Source of the DNA: Punctularia strigosozonata HHB-11173 SS5
Taxonomy: Eukaryota > Basidiomycota > Agaricomycetes > Corticiales > Punctulariaceae
Assembly: GCF_000264995.1 (NCBI RefSeq)
Contig: NW_006767440.1
Location: forward strand, 1,531,863-1,595,862
Direction: 5' to 3'
DNA length: 64,000 bases
Part shown: positions 1-13,076 of the stretch, one piece after another
How the letters are laid out: each line of letters starts with the position of its first letter
How positions within the stretch are numbered: position 1 is the stretch's first letter
Position numbers and translations under genes: made by a program
Notes under the pieces: generated by a model
The model's database searches: none
Seen by the model: only the letters and a program-made list of their open reading frames with translations
What the model was told of the DNA's origin: nothing

Positions 1-1430
1 GTCAGGATGTTGACGGTTGCTGTGTAGCATCCTTGGGTTGCAGCTTCGCATATACGATGGTTGTAAGACGGACTTGTTCGATCACGATGTATTGTCACCG
101 ACCGTTCATACAGCATATCAGACTTCGTCATCAAACGTGTATTATGGATATTGACAGGTAGGTCAACCAAATATCGGCCTCTGAAATGCGACTCAGTCAC
201 CCCTTTCAGGAACTCAAGCGGGTTGTAATCAGTGGGTGAGCGGCAGAGACTGTTAGCCAACGACAACGGTTGTTCAATCAGTCCGCCTCGCAGGTTGGCG
301 AGCTGGAGCCCGACCGCCTTGGCCGCGCATACGTGTTCCTGAACAAGGTATCATGAGCCGTATCCCGTTCTCCATGAAAATATACTGACCGCGCTACATC
401 AAGTCTCACAAAGCCATGCCGTACATTAATCGGCCATACCGACGTCGTCCGGCATTCATGGACTACTTTTCGAAGTACGTCGACCCACCGGAGGACTCGC
501 CGCCCCAAACGGACTTCACCGTCGAGCTTGCACCGTTCCCGACGCATTTTGACGAGGAAGGCCGAGCCGTGTTCCCTCTCGCCAAGCGCAACGACGGGAG
601 CATCAGGAAAGACGCCCTGCGTATGGCCGGACGCGATTTCCGTCCCGATACTGTGAGCGAGCCCCGATCCCGGATATGCATTTCTTACGCTATTTTTACA
701 GGTCATATACGCCACCGGCTATACGCAGAAATTTGGCTTTTTTGACGCGAATAGCGACTATGCCACGCCGGACCAAGCAGACGTACGAAATATCGTCAAG
801 TCGGGCGATGAATCAGTAGCTTTCATAGGCTTCGTACGACCTGGCGTCGGTATGACTATCTATATCACGCTGAAAGACTCTCAAGCTGACGCCGTGGTAG
901 GTGCAATACCACCGATCGCTGAGATGCAAGCCATGTTCTGGGTTGCGCTCATCCAGGGCAAGATACGAAAGCAACTATCGCCTCCGCATTATCACTTGCT
1001 TGTGAAGGAGACCGCACGGATCAAGTACGGCGTCGACCACTCGACCTATATCAGCACTCTCGCGAAGGACATGGGTGCCGCACCTGGATTATGGGAGCTT
1101 TGGCAAGAATATGGCACACATGTGCTTTTATGCTACTGGCGAGTGTTCGCTTTGTTGAAACTTGATGTCGGCCTCAAGATACTCATACAACCGCGTCTAT
1201 ATAGCTTCGGCGCAGCTTTCGTGCCGTTCTATCGACTCGTCGGTCCTTATCGTTCAACATCTGCGCCTCCAACTATCAGGGGCGAATTATGGGATACGAT
1301 CACTAGGCGTGGTATTTTGGGTAATTTACTCATGGGCGTCATACCGATGATGTTCTATGGGACGCTCAATCTCCTAGCTTGGTGTGCGGAAACGGTATGG
1401 AGGTTAGCTGGCGGTGTGGAGGTAATGTGA
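1..1430 (+). CDS. Flavin-containing monooxygenase-like protein, 3' part of gene (5' end outside or unresolved)
   Basis: This is the C-terminal part of an FAD/NADPH-dependent monooxygenase of the FMO type, which oxygenates nucleophilic N or S atoms. Exons with matching phases are about 82-157, 210-235, 294-347, 404-652, 702-849, 901-1138 and 1205-1430. The peptide contains SISDFVIKRVLWILTG, NKSHKAMPYINRPYR, the family ATGY motif in VIYATGYTQ, and FIGFVRPGVGAIPPIAEMQA, then a hydrophobic C-terminal segment. Introns are 49-58 bp, except the last one (1139-1204), which starts with GC and is 66 bp. The GxGxxG FAD and NADPH motifs must lie upstream of the window. I could not resolve the reading frame before about position 82. 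The family call is firm from the motifs; the substrate cannot be told. Confidence 0.8.
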
Positions 1431-1629
1431 GAAGGAGGATGTCGTGTTACTGCAAATGCAATTCAGGTCACTTGTTTAGTCTAATTCGACTCCACGTTCG
1501 CGCTCCTGTTCGTGCTGCATGCCGAAACCAGATCTCACCATCTTCTGGTCGGGTGAGTGAATCTGCCGTACGTGTCTTTCATTATACACCGATAATAGTA
1601 CATTTATATGCCATGTGCAGGATCGCGCT

Positions 1630-2187
1630 TCAATCCTTTCTCCCGAAGATCGCCTCCTTGCCTGCTTGCATCGCTTTCGATGCAGTGTCCGCGGTCATAG
1701 ACGCAGTAGTGGCAGCCATTGTTGAGGCCTGCGCAACGTATCCTGCACCCTGCTGGTCGGTGCCACCGGGTTGGCTGGTTGCGTTAGCCCAACCGTCATC
1801 TGGATTTCGAGTCAGACGAGCACGCAACCGGGCTGATCGGACAGGGACTGACATTTGTTGGAATTCTCGTTCAACGGGTCGATGTTCGTCGACTCGATGA
1901 CGCCTGGGCGACCTTCGACGACGCCCGCAGTCTGAGAGAAGTTACGTCTGGCTTCGCGGTCACCGGTGAAGTTGGGACCGGCGCCGGCGCCTAGGTCGTC
2001 CGTTGTCGGGTCAGTTACCTTGAGAGAGGCATCAGCATGTAAGTCGACGTAAGACTCCCGTTGCGCGTTAACCTACGAAGTTGGACCCGAGGGGATCTGG
2101 GTGAATCGAGTGCATGGTGGGGTTGGCAACACCGGGGTGGACGTCTACGCCCTTGTTGCCGGTGAGCTCTTGATCGTTGAGAGACAT
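1630..2187 (-). CDS. Hypothetical small protein, 148 aa, three exons
   Basis: I do not recognise this protein. Three exons join in frame: 2187-2077, 2018-1853 and 1799-1630. The introns are 58 and 53 bp with good GT..AG ends (the first starts GTAGGT). The protein starts MSLNDQELTGNKGVDVHPG, is hydrophilic and rich in Gly, Asn, Asp and Pro, and ends in an Ala/Met/Thr-rich stretch (QASTMAATTASMTADTASKA) that may be an amphipathic helix. It has no signal peptide or membrane segment. Its style resembles small, disordered, stress-type fungal proteins, but that is only an impression. It lies tail-to-tail with the monooxygenase gene, about 200 bp apart. Confidence 0.55.
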
Positions 2188-2720
2188 TTTTAGGGCGAGT
2201 TGTGGTGGGACAAAGTTTGTATATTCGAATTGTAGAACGTCCATTGCGACACACTTGTCTTATATCCAGGCAGAGACGTTCTACTCTCATGACGTAGACA
2301 CACAGCATCTACTCCAAACGATGGAATTGTTGTTCGCGTGAGCTGGCTTGGGGCGAAGTGGGGTGAATTGGGTTCCATCAGACCACCCCATGACGTCATC
2401 ACATGGCGCACTTCAGAAAGCTTTGTGATTCTGAACCGGACACTGCTTGAAGTTGAACAAGAGAAGCTACATACTTAACGTAGACCCCAGGATTAAGATG
2501 ATATCCACACGTTGGGGGCCATATAGACATACGTTTGATAGCAATCTAAGCATATTACGATGTATGATTGCTCCCAGTTCACCCGCAAGATTGCAAAAGC
2601 TCCTCGCTGATGAATCATTTTCGTTAAACTACTTGATACTCCAGATGTAATAGATGGCAGTGAGTTCGTGGACATGATGTTGATTCAATCAAGTTTTCTT
2701 GGACGTAGTAAGATGCGTTA
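2188..2720. other. Intergenic region, no gene seen
   Basis: This 530-bp stretch lies between the start of the 148-aa gene and the end of the next minus-strand gene. It holds only short ORFs that resemble nothing I know. The part next to 2187 should contain the promoter of the small gene. Confidence 0.5.
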
Positions 2721-3494
2721 TTAAGGATAACGGGGTTGTGCAGAGTTTGTCGCTCTAGCTATTTCGCGCATGATGGAGCGCTTGACTGCTTCCTCTTTTT
2801 CGAAGCAGATGCGGCAATACCACTTGGAACCGGCGCCGTCTATGACTCTTCTGCAGCCTGTGCCTATGCAGAAGCCCGGGCGCCAGGCTGTGTTGATGTG
2901 CGATCCCATGGGGGACACGTTGGTATGTAACATGCAGGGCATGTTCGGGAAGCATCGCGGGCAATGTGATCTGCAGCACCCGCTTTTGCTGGCGTTACAC
3001 AGGGAGCAGTCACCACCAAGGGTGGCAGAAAACGGTCGTGAGTCGGTTTCGCTCCTCGGTAGGAGAACGAAATCATGGCCGGCGTCGAGGTGTTTCTGTA
3101 TTGCGCGGTGCTCGCTGGGGGTCAAGGCCAGGCCGTTATAAGTGGGGAGAGCGCCTGAAGATTGTTGAGAAGTGTGATACGGGGCGGCGTCGAAGGCGAG
3201 ACGGGTACGGAGAACGGAGGAAACCCCGGGACCCGCCGGGGTGTTCGACAGCGAAGTGTGGAGAGAGGACGTTGTTACGGGTTGCGATGCGGATCGTTTC
3301 TTCGCTTTGCCTTCCGAAGGGGATGCGGCATCAAGTGTAGGAGGCGCATCGAAGGATCCGGATACAGACGCGTGCGACTGCTCGAAACGGGATTGCGTGC
3401 CCTTCGCGTAGCGGTTATATCTGCGTCCACCAGGGCGACGACCGACGTGGGGGGAACGATGTTTTTGAGGAGAGGTGCTTTGCGAGGACTGCAT
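2721..3494 (-). CDS. Hypothetical protein with cysteine-rich C-terminal half, 257 aa, single exon
   Basis: This is an uninterrupted 257-codon frame. The first half is low-complexity, rich in Ser, Pro, Arg and Gln and probably disordered. From about residue 160 the protein becomes Cys/His-rich: CSLCNASKSGCCRSHCPRC, then CMLH, CIGTGC and WYCRICFEKEE. The paired CxxC/CxxxC spacing suggests zinc binding, but the pattern does not match a RING, PHD or zinc knuckle that I can name. It has no signal peptide or membrane span. A TATA-like TTAAATA lies upstream on the minus strand near 3570. It is unusual here in having no intron. The function is unknown, and a nucleic-acid or protein-interaction role would be inference only. 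Confidence 0.55.
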   Translation of the reverse strand: MQSSQSTSPQKHRSPHVGRRPGGRRYNRYAKGTQSRFEQSHASVSGSFDAPPTLDAASPSEGKAKKRSASQPVTTSSLHTSLSNTPAGPGVSSVLRTRLAFDAAPYHTSQQSSGALPTYNGLALTPSEHRAIQKHLDAGHDFVLLPRSETDSRPFSATLGGDCSLCNASKSGCCRSHCPRCFPNMPCMLHTNVSPMGSHINTAWRPGFCIGTGCRRVIDGAGSKWYCRICFEKEEAVKRSIMREIARATNSAQPRYP

Positions 3495-4506
3495 GGCGCG
3501 CCTGTCCCGAGGTGACTACAGGAGATTCGGGAGAGAAAAGGATGCTGGCTGGGAGAAGAGTAGCGCGTATTTAAGCCGGAAGGACAAAGACCGACTGTGG
3601 CCTTGAGCCAGGCAACGCTGGTATGAGCTACAGAGGCCATAATATACAAAGCCATGGCCACCGGATGCCGAGTGATGTTCCCACTGTTGAACGATGGATT
3701 AAGAAAGCTCTCCCGGAGAGCCTTCGAAGAGCATCGAGTTGCGAATCAAAGCAACACCAAAGGCCACGAGACCAGTATTGATGCGGACCAAGTGACTACT
3801 AATCCGGGGCCGCGTCAATGTCAGGCTTCGAACGCAAGCAATGGAGCGTGAGGCCATATCTTGGCCTGGTCGAGGCAACAATGACACCTGGATACGTGGA
3901 CCGTACGCTTACTAGTTGACATCGTGGTCGGTGTCCCTGGTCGATGTCCCGTCAGAGCAGCTATAGACCTGAACATGAGCTCGGATGACCCGGTGTAGCA
4001 TGTAATCTAAATATGAATGCATGAAGAGGGGTGGTAGCTCTGACGACGGCTAATGCGCTGAAAGAAAGATGTCGGACGTCGACGTCGCGGCAAGTGTGCA
4101 TTTCTTACGACATTGAATTGGCTGAAGGCAACTTATCGCAACGTATTACATAATGGACAGAGGCGCTTCCCAAGCGCCGTCTATTATATATAACGCTACC
4201 TACTGGGATCCATCCTCAATGGCATCGTCCTCGCGACTTCTCCCTGATTCCACATCTTCTGCGATCCAATACTTGCCGGCCATACAGCTGTTGCTTGACC
4301 GGGCTCATAGGCTTTGACGCCGCGACCAGGTGTCGACTCAAGGCAACTGGCCCCGCATGCCCACGGTCTCTTCCCATCTGCAAGGACAATTGCTCTCAGC
4401 TTACGTATAAAATCTTGGCTTTCCCGAAAGTTCCGTCGCATCGTTGTACAACGTCCTCCCCCGGACTTGACTGTCAGCTCGGTTCTCCTAGCAAGTATCC
4501 ACCCTA
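3495..4506. other. Intergenic region, no supported gene
   Basis: This 1-kb stretch lies between two diverging genes. It holds a 65-codon plus-strand ORF (3654-3851) and an 81-codon minus-strand ORF (4196-4441). Neither has a recognisable motif or convincing intron borders. It should contain both promoters. Confidence 0.5.
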
Positions 4507-5922
4507 ATGGGTTTGTTCTTCTCCAAGGGATATGACCCCGTACGCGACCTCGGCGATTTGACAGGCAAAGTGGTCGTAGTCACCGGAGGCAAGTGAGTAG
4601 AAACGTATCCTTGTACCCTCCGAGGATGTGATTCACCATGTCTTCGCTAGCACCGGTATTGGACTACCAACTGTGAAATTCCTCGCAAGAGCAGGCGCTA
4701 AAGTCTACCTTGCCGCTCGAAATGAGGCGAAAGCAACGGCGGCCATAGAGGGGTTGAAGAAAGAAGGGTTGGGATCGAAGGGCGGGGAAGTGATCTGGCT
4801 GAAGCTGGACCTGACGGACCCAACGCTGACGAAGGCCGCCGCGGAGGAGTTGCTGGCAAAGGAGAAGCGGCTGGATATCTTGATCAACAACGCTGCTCTG
4901 TGAGTGCTTCCGACCTATTGTCTACCAAGGCGCTCATTGCGGGCCTGCAGTACAATCCACCCCTACGTGCAAACCAAGGCCGGTACGTTGGTCAATTCTG
5001 GGTGTATTCCGTCAATTCTGATGACCTTGATTTAGGCTATCAGGAGATTATCATGGCGAAGTGCATATCATATGTATAGGGTGTTGGCTTGCGACTCATT
5101 AACGTTCGGCAACCTTAGCCTTATAGGACCGGTCATCTTCACGCAGTACCTGTTGCCGCTGCTCGAGTCTACAGCACAAGAGCCCGGCGCAGACGTCCGC
5201 ATTGTTCAGGTACGCCCCCTGTTCAGTCAGGTGAACCGACAGTCGCCTCATCTTCTCATCTTAGCTCTCTTCAGACGGCCATCGCATGGTCTCGAACTGC
5301 AAATACGCACCCGAGGACTTCAACGACGAATTCAAGAGCTCCTTCATGCCACAGATGGCCCGCTATGGTGCTGTCCATCGCCTTTGCGCTGTGATAGGCG
5401 CGTCGTCGCTCATACTGCCATTGCTAGGTTATTCCAAGATCGCGTTCCTGCATTACACCGCCGAACTGCAGAAACGGCTGACCGCCAAGGGCATCCCCAT
5501 TATATGCCTATCCGTACATCCCGGGATGGTTGAGACCCGTACGTGTGTAGTCCTATGTCTGTCATTTAGACTCATCGATTCCCTAGCGAACGGAATCAAA
5601 CATTGGTCGAAATGGCACCTCGCTTGGGTTCCGAAGGTCTTTGGCGCTTCTCCAGATAAGGGATGCCATAACAGCTTGTTTGCGGCCACTGCGCCCGTCG
5701 TGCGCGCCGAGGCAGAGAAATACAAGGTGCGTTTTGGCTCCTTCGGCCGCTCTCGCCATTTGTAATTTGAGATGGTCCGTTGTCCAGAATTCCTACCTGA
5801 CCCCGGTGGGAAAACTTGTGGAGCCGAGCAACGAAGCGCGGAAAGAGGACGCTAGGATTCAGGTATGGAACAGTCTGCAGACTGTCTGCAAAGACCTTGG
5901 TGTTCCACTACCAGACGTATGA
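4507..5922 (+). CDS. Short-chain dehydrogenase/reductase, nine exons, 323 aa
   Basis: This is an NAD(P)(H)-dependent oxidoreductase of the classical SDR fold, similar in layout to fungal retinol-dehydrogenase/WW-oxidoreductase-like proteins. Exons are 4507-4592, 4651-4899, 4951-4982, 5036-5060, 5119-5209, 5265-5367, 5428-5538, 5587-5726 and 5788-5922, together 324 codons including the stop. The start MGLFFSKGYDPVRDL precedes the first beta strand. The cofactor motif TGGNTGIG is formed only after splicing exons 1 and 2. NNAA marks the fourth strand, and YSKIAF carries the catalytic Tyr and Lys. The reading frame is intact. The substrate is not evident. Two exons are only 25 and 32 bp, typical of the dense intron pattern in this window. 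Confidence 0.88.
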
Positions 5923-6282
5923 GGGATTAGTAAGCTACATATTCTTATAGTTTGATAACGAGCAATGCAATATATCCACTGCGCGTCTCTAGCCTATGGC
6001 GTCTCAATTTCGCTTGGCCTAGAGCATCTGCAACGAGGAGGGGTGTCCAGAGACGGCAGGACGTGCATGACATGTTCGATACACGCATGCTGTCGCACGA
6101 ATGTAGGTTCACGCGAATGTGACAGATGATGCGCTCGCCATGTTAACTGTCCAAAGATGTTAGGATGTATCACAGCGGGAGACTGACGTGTGAACGCACC
6201 TAGAGCCTTGATGCCACACGCCACACGGGGAAGATAAGTACGAGGATGCAGGACAGAGCCGTACCGCCCAGTCTTCCGAGAT
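5923..6282. other. Intergenic region
   Basis: About 360 bp lie between the SDR stop and the small secreted protein start. I see no gene here. Minus-strand ORFs reaching into it are shadows. Confidence 0.5.
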
Positions 6283-6557
6283 ATGAAAAACTTCAACCCC
6301 GTACTCTCCTTGTTGATCTGTTCGATTTGCTTTGGTATGGCCATGGCTCGTTCCTCGGACTCTGGCCGAGTGGCGGCACTCGAGCATCGAACGCTGACTT
6401 GCAAGCAAGCCTGCGGAGAGGACTGCGAGGTGTGCGAAGTACGCGGAGGAGCCCCGCAGTGCAACACATGCGTGTGCGTAATCGCCGATAGCGTTTACAT
6501 CTATTCGAGGAGTTGTGCTAACGTCTACGCAGGCTAGGGCCACCATCAGCTCGATGA
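6283..6557 (+). CDS. Candidate small secreted cysteine-rich protein, about 71 aa
   Basis: The frame starts MKNFNPVLSLLICSICFG, a good secretion signal, with likely cleavage after AMA near residue 22. The short mature part contains six Cys in the order C-x3-C-x3-C-x2-C-x8-C-x2-C (CKQACGEDCEVCEVRGG and on). A 59-bp intron (6474-6532, GTGCGT..CGCAG) would end the protein as CVLGPPSAR. Read without splicing, the frame runs to 6537 and ends in a Tyr-rich tail with extra Cys. Such proteins in basidiomycetes are often secreted effectors or antimicrobial peptides, but nothing here fixes a role. The secretion signal and Cys pattern are seen directly; that it is a gene is inferred. Confidence 0.5.
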
Positions 6558-7670
6558 GGGTGGAATGCGCTGTTCGTTATCGCTCACCTTGGCTTGCACT
6601 CCCGTTGATTTCCGGTTCGTCCTATCCATGGAGTGGTCTTTACCGCGTTGTTGAGTCGATGGTTAGCTTTGGCAGACGATGTTGATTTGCCGCGCGTGTC
6701 TGCTTGTGGTATCGGGTGACGGATTACTGGGGTGACGAAAATACGTTTATACTACAACGAGTTTCCACTGAAATGGGAGAACGCAGTTAGAAGCGTGGCT
6801 TGAACCAGCCCAGCGTGCGCTATTTGCGAGCTTGTACCTCTACCCTTCGCACCACTGACATCTGAGAGCATACGAGAATCAGGGGTCGGAACGACGTTGC
6901 AACGCTTGGTCTTTTGATCGCCGAGCCTTTTCATGGAGAGAATACGCAGTGTGCAGTGATGTGACAAGCTGACCACTACCGTTCCGACATAACCGTATCA
7001 GCCACACTGCAGTACTGGGGAAGGTTTGAGGCTGCTTCGGCTCTAGGAAGAACTGCCATCCGTAGAAAACAATGTAGCAAGCGTGGCTTCGTCTTCACCA
7101 AAACAGAGGAAGTGCCTTTCCATGCCTAGGCATGGGCATGCCGCATGACCCTAGAAGGTGGTTCTCCGGTGGGGGAAAGGTTTCGTACGTTCGAATACGC
7201 CGAGGAAGGCGAGGAAGCATGGCTCAGCCCGTTCAAGCAACGAGCATATCGTTTTTTCTTAAGAGAGAGTAGCTACGACGTTCGGTCAGATCGGCACAAC
7301 GCAGACAAATGGCATGTCGAGCAGGACATCGTCGAAGAGCGCGTGGGTCGCGGTGATGGTCGAGTGAGAAGTGCAAGACTCGAGCACCGCCATCCCCGAC
7401 CTCCCACCACGTTGGATGATCCGCTCGCTGGCCTCCGGGCTCACCTCCGGGGCTGCAGCATGGGCCGCCACCGTCGCTGCGCGTGCCCGAACGCAGAGCG
7501 CATGTGCGTTCCCTAGACACGCTTCGGCCTGGGGCTGCTCAGGACCGGTTCTTACCCAGGCGCCCATACGGTTCGCGGTCACGCCGTTCAGCCGCCATGG
7601 TCATCGATCAAACCGAGCCGCCCTATTTAAGCCAAGGACTGCGACGCGGGCCTGCTCCACCATCGCCAGG
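6558..7670. other. Intergenic region with the aminopeptidase promoter
   Basis: This is 1.1 kb without a gene I can support. Several ORFs of about 75-150 codons overlap one another on both strands and have no motifs. A TATA-like TATTTAAG at 7624-7631 sits about 40 bp before the aminopeptidase start codon. Confidence 0.5.
7624..7631 (+). promoter_or_regulatory. TATA-like element before the aminopeptidase gene
   Basis: TATTTAAG lies 40 bp upstream of the ATG at 7671. A similar TATTTAA/TTAAATA element precedes the gene starting at 3494. The position fits a core promoter with a very short 5' leader. This is a sequence match only. Confidence 0.4.
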
Positions 7671-10600
7671 ATGTCCACCCCAATCGTCTCCGCGAGTTCC
7701 GCCGCCGCGCCCCAGGACTTCCGCCTGCCGACCGCCGTTCGCCCGAGCCACTACGATGTCACCATCAGGACGGATCTCGAGAAACTGACCTTCGACGGTT
7801 TCGTGAAGATCAAGTGAGTCGAGCCCAAGTCTACCTTGCTCAAAATGCGGGAATTGAAATGCGTCCGCAGCCTCGATGTCAAGGCAGAGACTTCGACCCT
7901 GGTTTTCAACTCGTCCGACCTCAACCTCGGCAACATCACCCTCCAATCCGATGCCCTCCATACCGCGCAGACCGAGTCTTCTCGTTCTTTTGAAAAAGAG
8001 CAGGAGCGGATGCACGTCCACTTCGCCACGTCACTCCCCGCGGGCTCGAAAGCGCAGCTACAGATCGCGTTCGACGGAAAGCTGACCGGCAGCATGATGG
8101 GCTACTACTACAGCACGTACGAGCAGGACGGCAAGACCAAGTACTACGCGTTGACACAGTTCGAGCCTACGGCGGCCCGTCGCTCGTTCCCTTGCTGGGA
8201 CGAGCCTGCGCTGAAGGCGACGTTCGCCGTCACCTTGATCTCGCGCGCGGACACCGTCAGCTTGAGCAACATGCCGGCCATCTCGGAGGAAGTGTATACA
8301 ACGGAGCCGTCTGCGACTGGGAGCACGATCTCGTCACTGGCATTAGGCAGCAAGTCCGAAGAGAAGTGGAAAATAACCAAGTTCGAGACGACGCCTCCCG
8401 TAAGCAGCTCATATTACCGTCCCCGACGTCGTCTCAGAGAGAAATCGTAGATGTCGTCTTACATCGTGGCCTGGGCAAACGGGCCCTTCGCACACCTTGA
8501 AAGCTCGTACACCTCACCCATCAGCGGCAAAACCCGTCCTCTGCGCATATACGCGACACCGGACCTCATCCACCAAGCCCAGTTCGGTTTGGACGTCAAG
8601 GCGAAGGTTCTGCCTATCTACGAGAAGGTGTTCGATATCGAGTATCCGCTGCCCAAGCTCGACACGCTCGTCGCTACGGACTTTGACGCAGGTGCCATGG
8701 AGAACTGGGTATGCTCCCCCTGTATTGAATCTTATGGTCTTGACGCTGATAACTTGTGCTATCGCAGGGCTTGATCACTGGTCGTACCAGTATGTACCTC
8801 CTCGATGCGGAGCGGGCAGATATCAAGACCAAGAAGCGGATCGCGACGACCCAAAGTCATGAGGTGGCCCACATGTGGTTTGCATCCTGCTCGTGCAACG
8901 TATACGAGGTCACATTTACCGATTCCGTCTCGTAGGTTCGGTAATATCACAACAATGGAGTGGTGGACATATCTGTACCTCAACGAGGGCTTCGCAACCC
9001 TAATGGGCGAGGTTATCATCATTGGTGGGTGTAAACCATTTTGCGTGATGGGGACGTAGTCTGACCCACACCCACATCTAGACAAGTACGGATTCGCAGT
9101 CTAGTCTTCGGTTGACATCGCTAATCGATATTTACCCAGAGTGTTCCCGGAGTGGAAGGTGTACTCGGAGTTCATCACGGACCACCTACAAGCCGCGCTT
9201 CACCTTGACGCCAAGTTGTCCTCGCATCCTGTCGAGGTAGACTGCCCGGACGCCAACGAAATCAACCAGGTAAGCCAACGGCCACCATTGATCCCCTAGT
9301 TTGCACTTAAATGTTCAAAATGTGCAGATATTCGACTCTCTCTCGTACTCTAAAGCCGCAAGCGTACTGCGTATGCTTGCGAACTGGGTGGGCGAGGAGC
9401 AATTCGTCAAGGGTGTCTCTCTGTACCTCAAAAAGCGACTCTACGGCAACAGCGTCAGCAGGGATCTTTGGGAGGGTATCGGAGAGGCCACTGGCAAGGA
9501 TGTCGCAGGGATGGTCGAAAACTGGATTTCGAAGGTTTGCAGACTCCTACACCATGTCAATTCGCCATTTGGATGATTGTGTAGATGGGCTTCCCGGTCC
9601 TCACCGTCACTGAGACGGAGGGTGCCATCAAAGTCCGCCAGGACCGCTTCCTTGAGACAGGTCCTGCGGAACCGAAGGACAACGAGACGATCTGGTATGT
9701 GCAAATTCGCACAGCCGGATTCCCCCTCGGGGCTGACCGACGTTCTAGGACCGTCCCGTTGAGCCTCCAATCATCTTCGGGTATCGACACCAAGATCGTT
9801 CTTGACAAGAGAGAAGACACCTTCGCGATCGACACCAGCAAACCGTGGAAGTTGAACGCGGGTACCACAGGGGTCTACCGCGTCCTGTACACCCCCGAAC
9901 GTCTGAACGCTATTGCAGAGGAGGCTGCTAGGAGCGAGGACGTGTTTTCGCTCGAAGATCGGATCGGTCTGGTTTACGACACTGCCGCGTTATCCGAAGC
10001 CGGTTTCGCCAAAGTCAGTTCGGCGCTCTCGCTGTATAAGGCGTTCAAGGACGAGAAGGAGTGTGAGTAATGAGCGTTCCTTCCTCTTCCCTGCACGAAA
10101 GGCTGACGGAAGAGATTCACAGTCCTTGTTTGGGGCTCCATACTGTCGGGCATTGGCTCGCTAAGGAATGCTTTCTGGGAAAACGACGAGATCGTGGAGG
10201 GCCTTAGGGCATTCACGCGGGAGTTGGCGGGTCCTTTGGTAGCCAGGCTCGGCTACGAATACTCGGCCGATGAATCGCCCGACATTACAGAACTGAGGAC
10301 GCTTGCCGTGCAAGCAGCTTCTGGGTCCCGCCTTGAAAGGTGTGCTCTCCGATCAGTCCTTATGGCGGCGGACGTTACTCACGACCGCGATAGTACCGTC
10401 GAGAAGCTCCATGGTTGGTTCACAACCTTCCTTGAGACCGGCTCGGACGACCACATCCCTCCTGAACTCTTGGGCATTACCTACTCTGTCGCCGTTTGGC
10501 GTGGCGGCCGCGCCGAGTTCGAAGCATTGAAGAAGATACACGCCAAGCCTCGCAACCCCGCGCAGGCCATCGCGGCTATGCAGGCACTTGGCTCGAGCGA

Positions 10601-11098
10601 AGATCCCGCCTTAGCGAGGGAGACACTGGAGTATGCGCTCGAGCACGGCCGAGACCAGGACATCGTATACTTCTTTGGCGGCGTCTCCGCCAATCGCAAG
10701 ACGAGGCGCGTGCTCACCGAGTTCTTCAAGGAACGCTACGATCAGATCTACAAGCGCTTCGATGGCAACTTCTCATTGAAATTTATTGTCGAGGTACGCA
10801 GGCGACCCCGAACATGACGTGAAGCTACGTCTGACGGGCATTCTCTTCGTAGCGAGCGTTCAATGGTCTCTCGTCTATCAAGGACCACGACGAGACTGTA
10901 GAATTCTTCAGAGGCAAGGACATCAGCAAATACCGCATGAGTCTCGAGCAGACACTGGACAGCATCAAAGCCAAGGCCGCTCTGATCGAGGTAAAGCCAT
11001 ATCGGACTACGATGCGAGTGTCGCGATATTGATTATGTGTTCTGCAGCGTTCCAAAGAAGATGTCGAGCAATGGCTGGCCGCAAACGTCCAAAAGTAA
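7671..11098 (+). CDS. M1-family zinc aminopeptidase (puromycin-sensitive aminopeptidase type), 899 aa
   Basis: This is a cytosolic-type metallo-aminopeptidase that removes N-terminal residues from peptides, related to yeast Ape2/Aap1 and human PSA. Exons are 7671-7813, 7871-8399, 8451-8708, 8768-8877, 8936-9024, 9082-9085, 9140-9269, 9328-9534, 9585-9694, 9749-10062, 10123-10339, 10394-10793, 10853-10990 and 11048-11098, exactly 900 codons with the stop. Motifs in order are FEPTAARRSFPCWDEPA, GAMENWG (substrate N-terminus binding), HEVAHMWFGN (zinc site, made by splicing), LNEGFA (third zinc ligand Glu) and SYSKAASVLRM (with the catalytic Tyr). The C-terminal ERAP1-like helical domain follows. 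There is no signal peptide. The exon 10123-10793 reads open throughout, but 10340-10393 is best taken as a 54-bp intron. The 4-bp exon is discussed in the findings. Confidence 0.93.
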
Positions 11099-11316
11099 TC
11101 GTACCGACATATTGTTACATAGTAAAAGACATAATTTCCATAATATTGGATGGAGTCGCATATTCTGTTATTCCCAATGCATTAGTTCCTTGCTCATCTC
11201 CAGTTTTTGCGCCCATGGAAGTTTCGGGCAGCATAGCTCAACCCATTGGGAAGGGTGAATGATGAACGCCAGGTTGCTTGCAGCATGTGTTCCTGTACAC
11301 GCGTGGCGACCAGACG

Positions 11317-13076
<1,760 letters not shown>

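Noticed and set aside
1379-1900. 173-codon plus-strand ORF after the monooxygenase gene
   Set aside because: It overlaps the monooxygenase end in another frame and covers the last exons of the 148-aa minus-strand gene.
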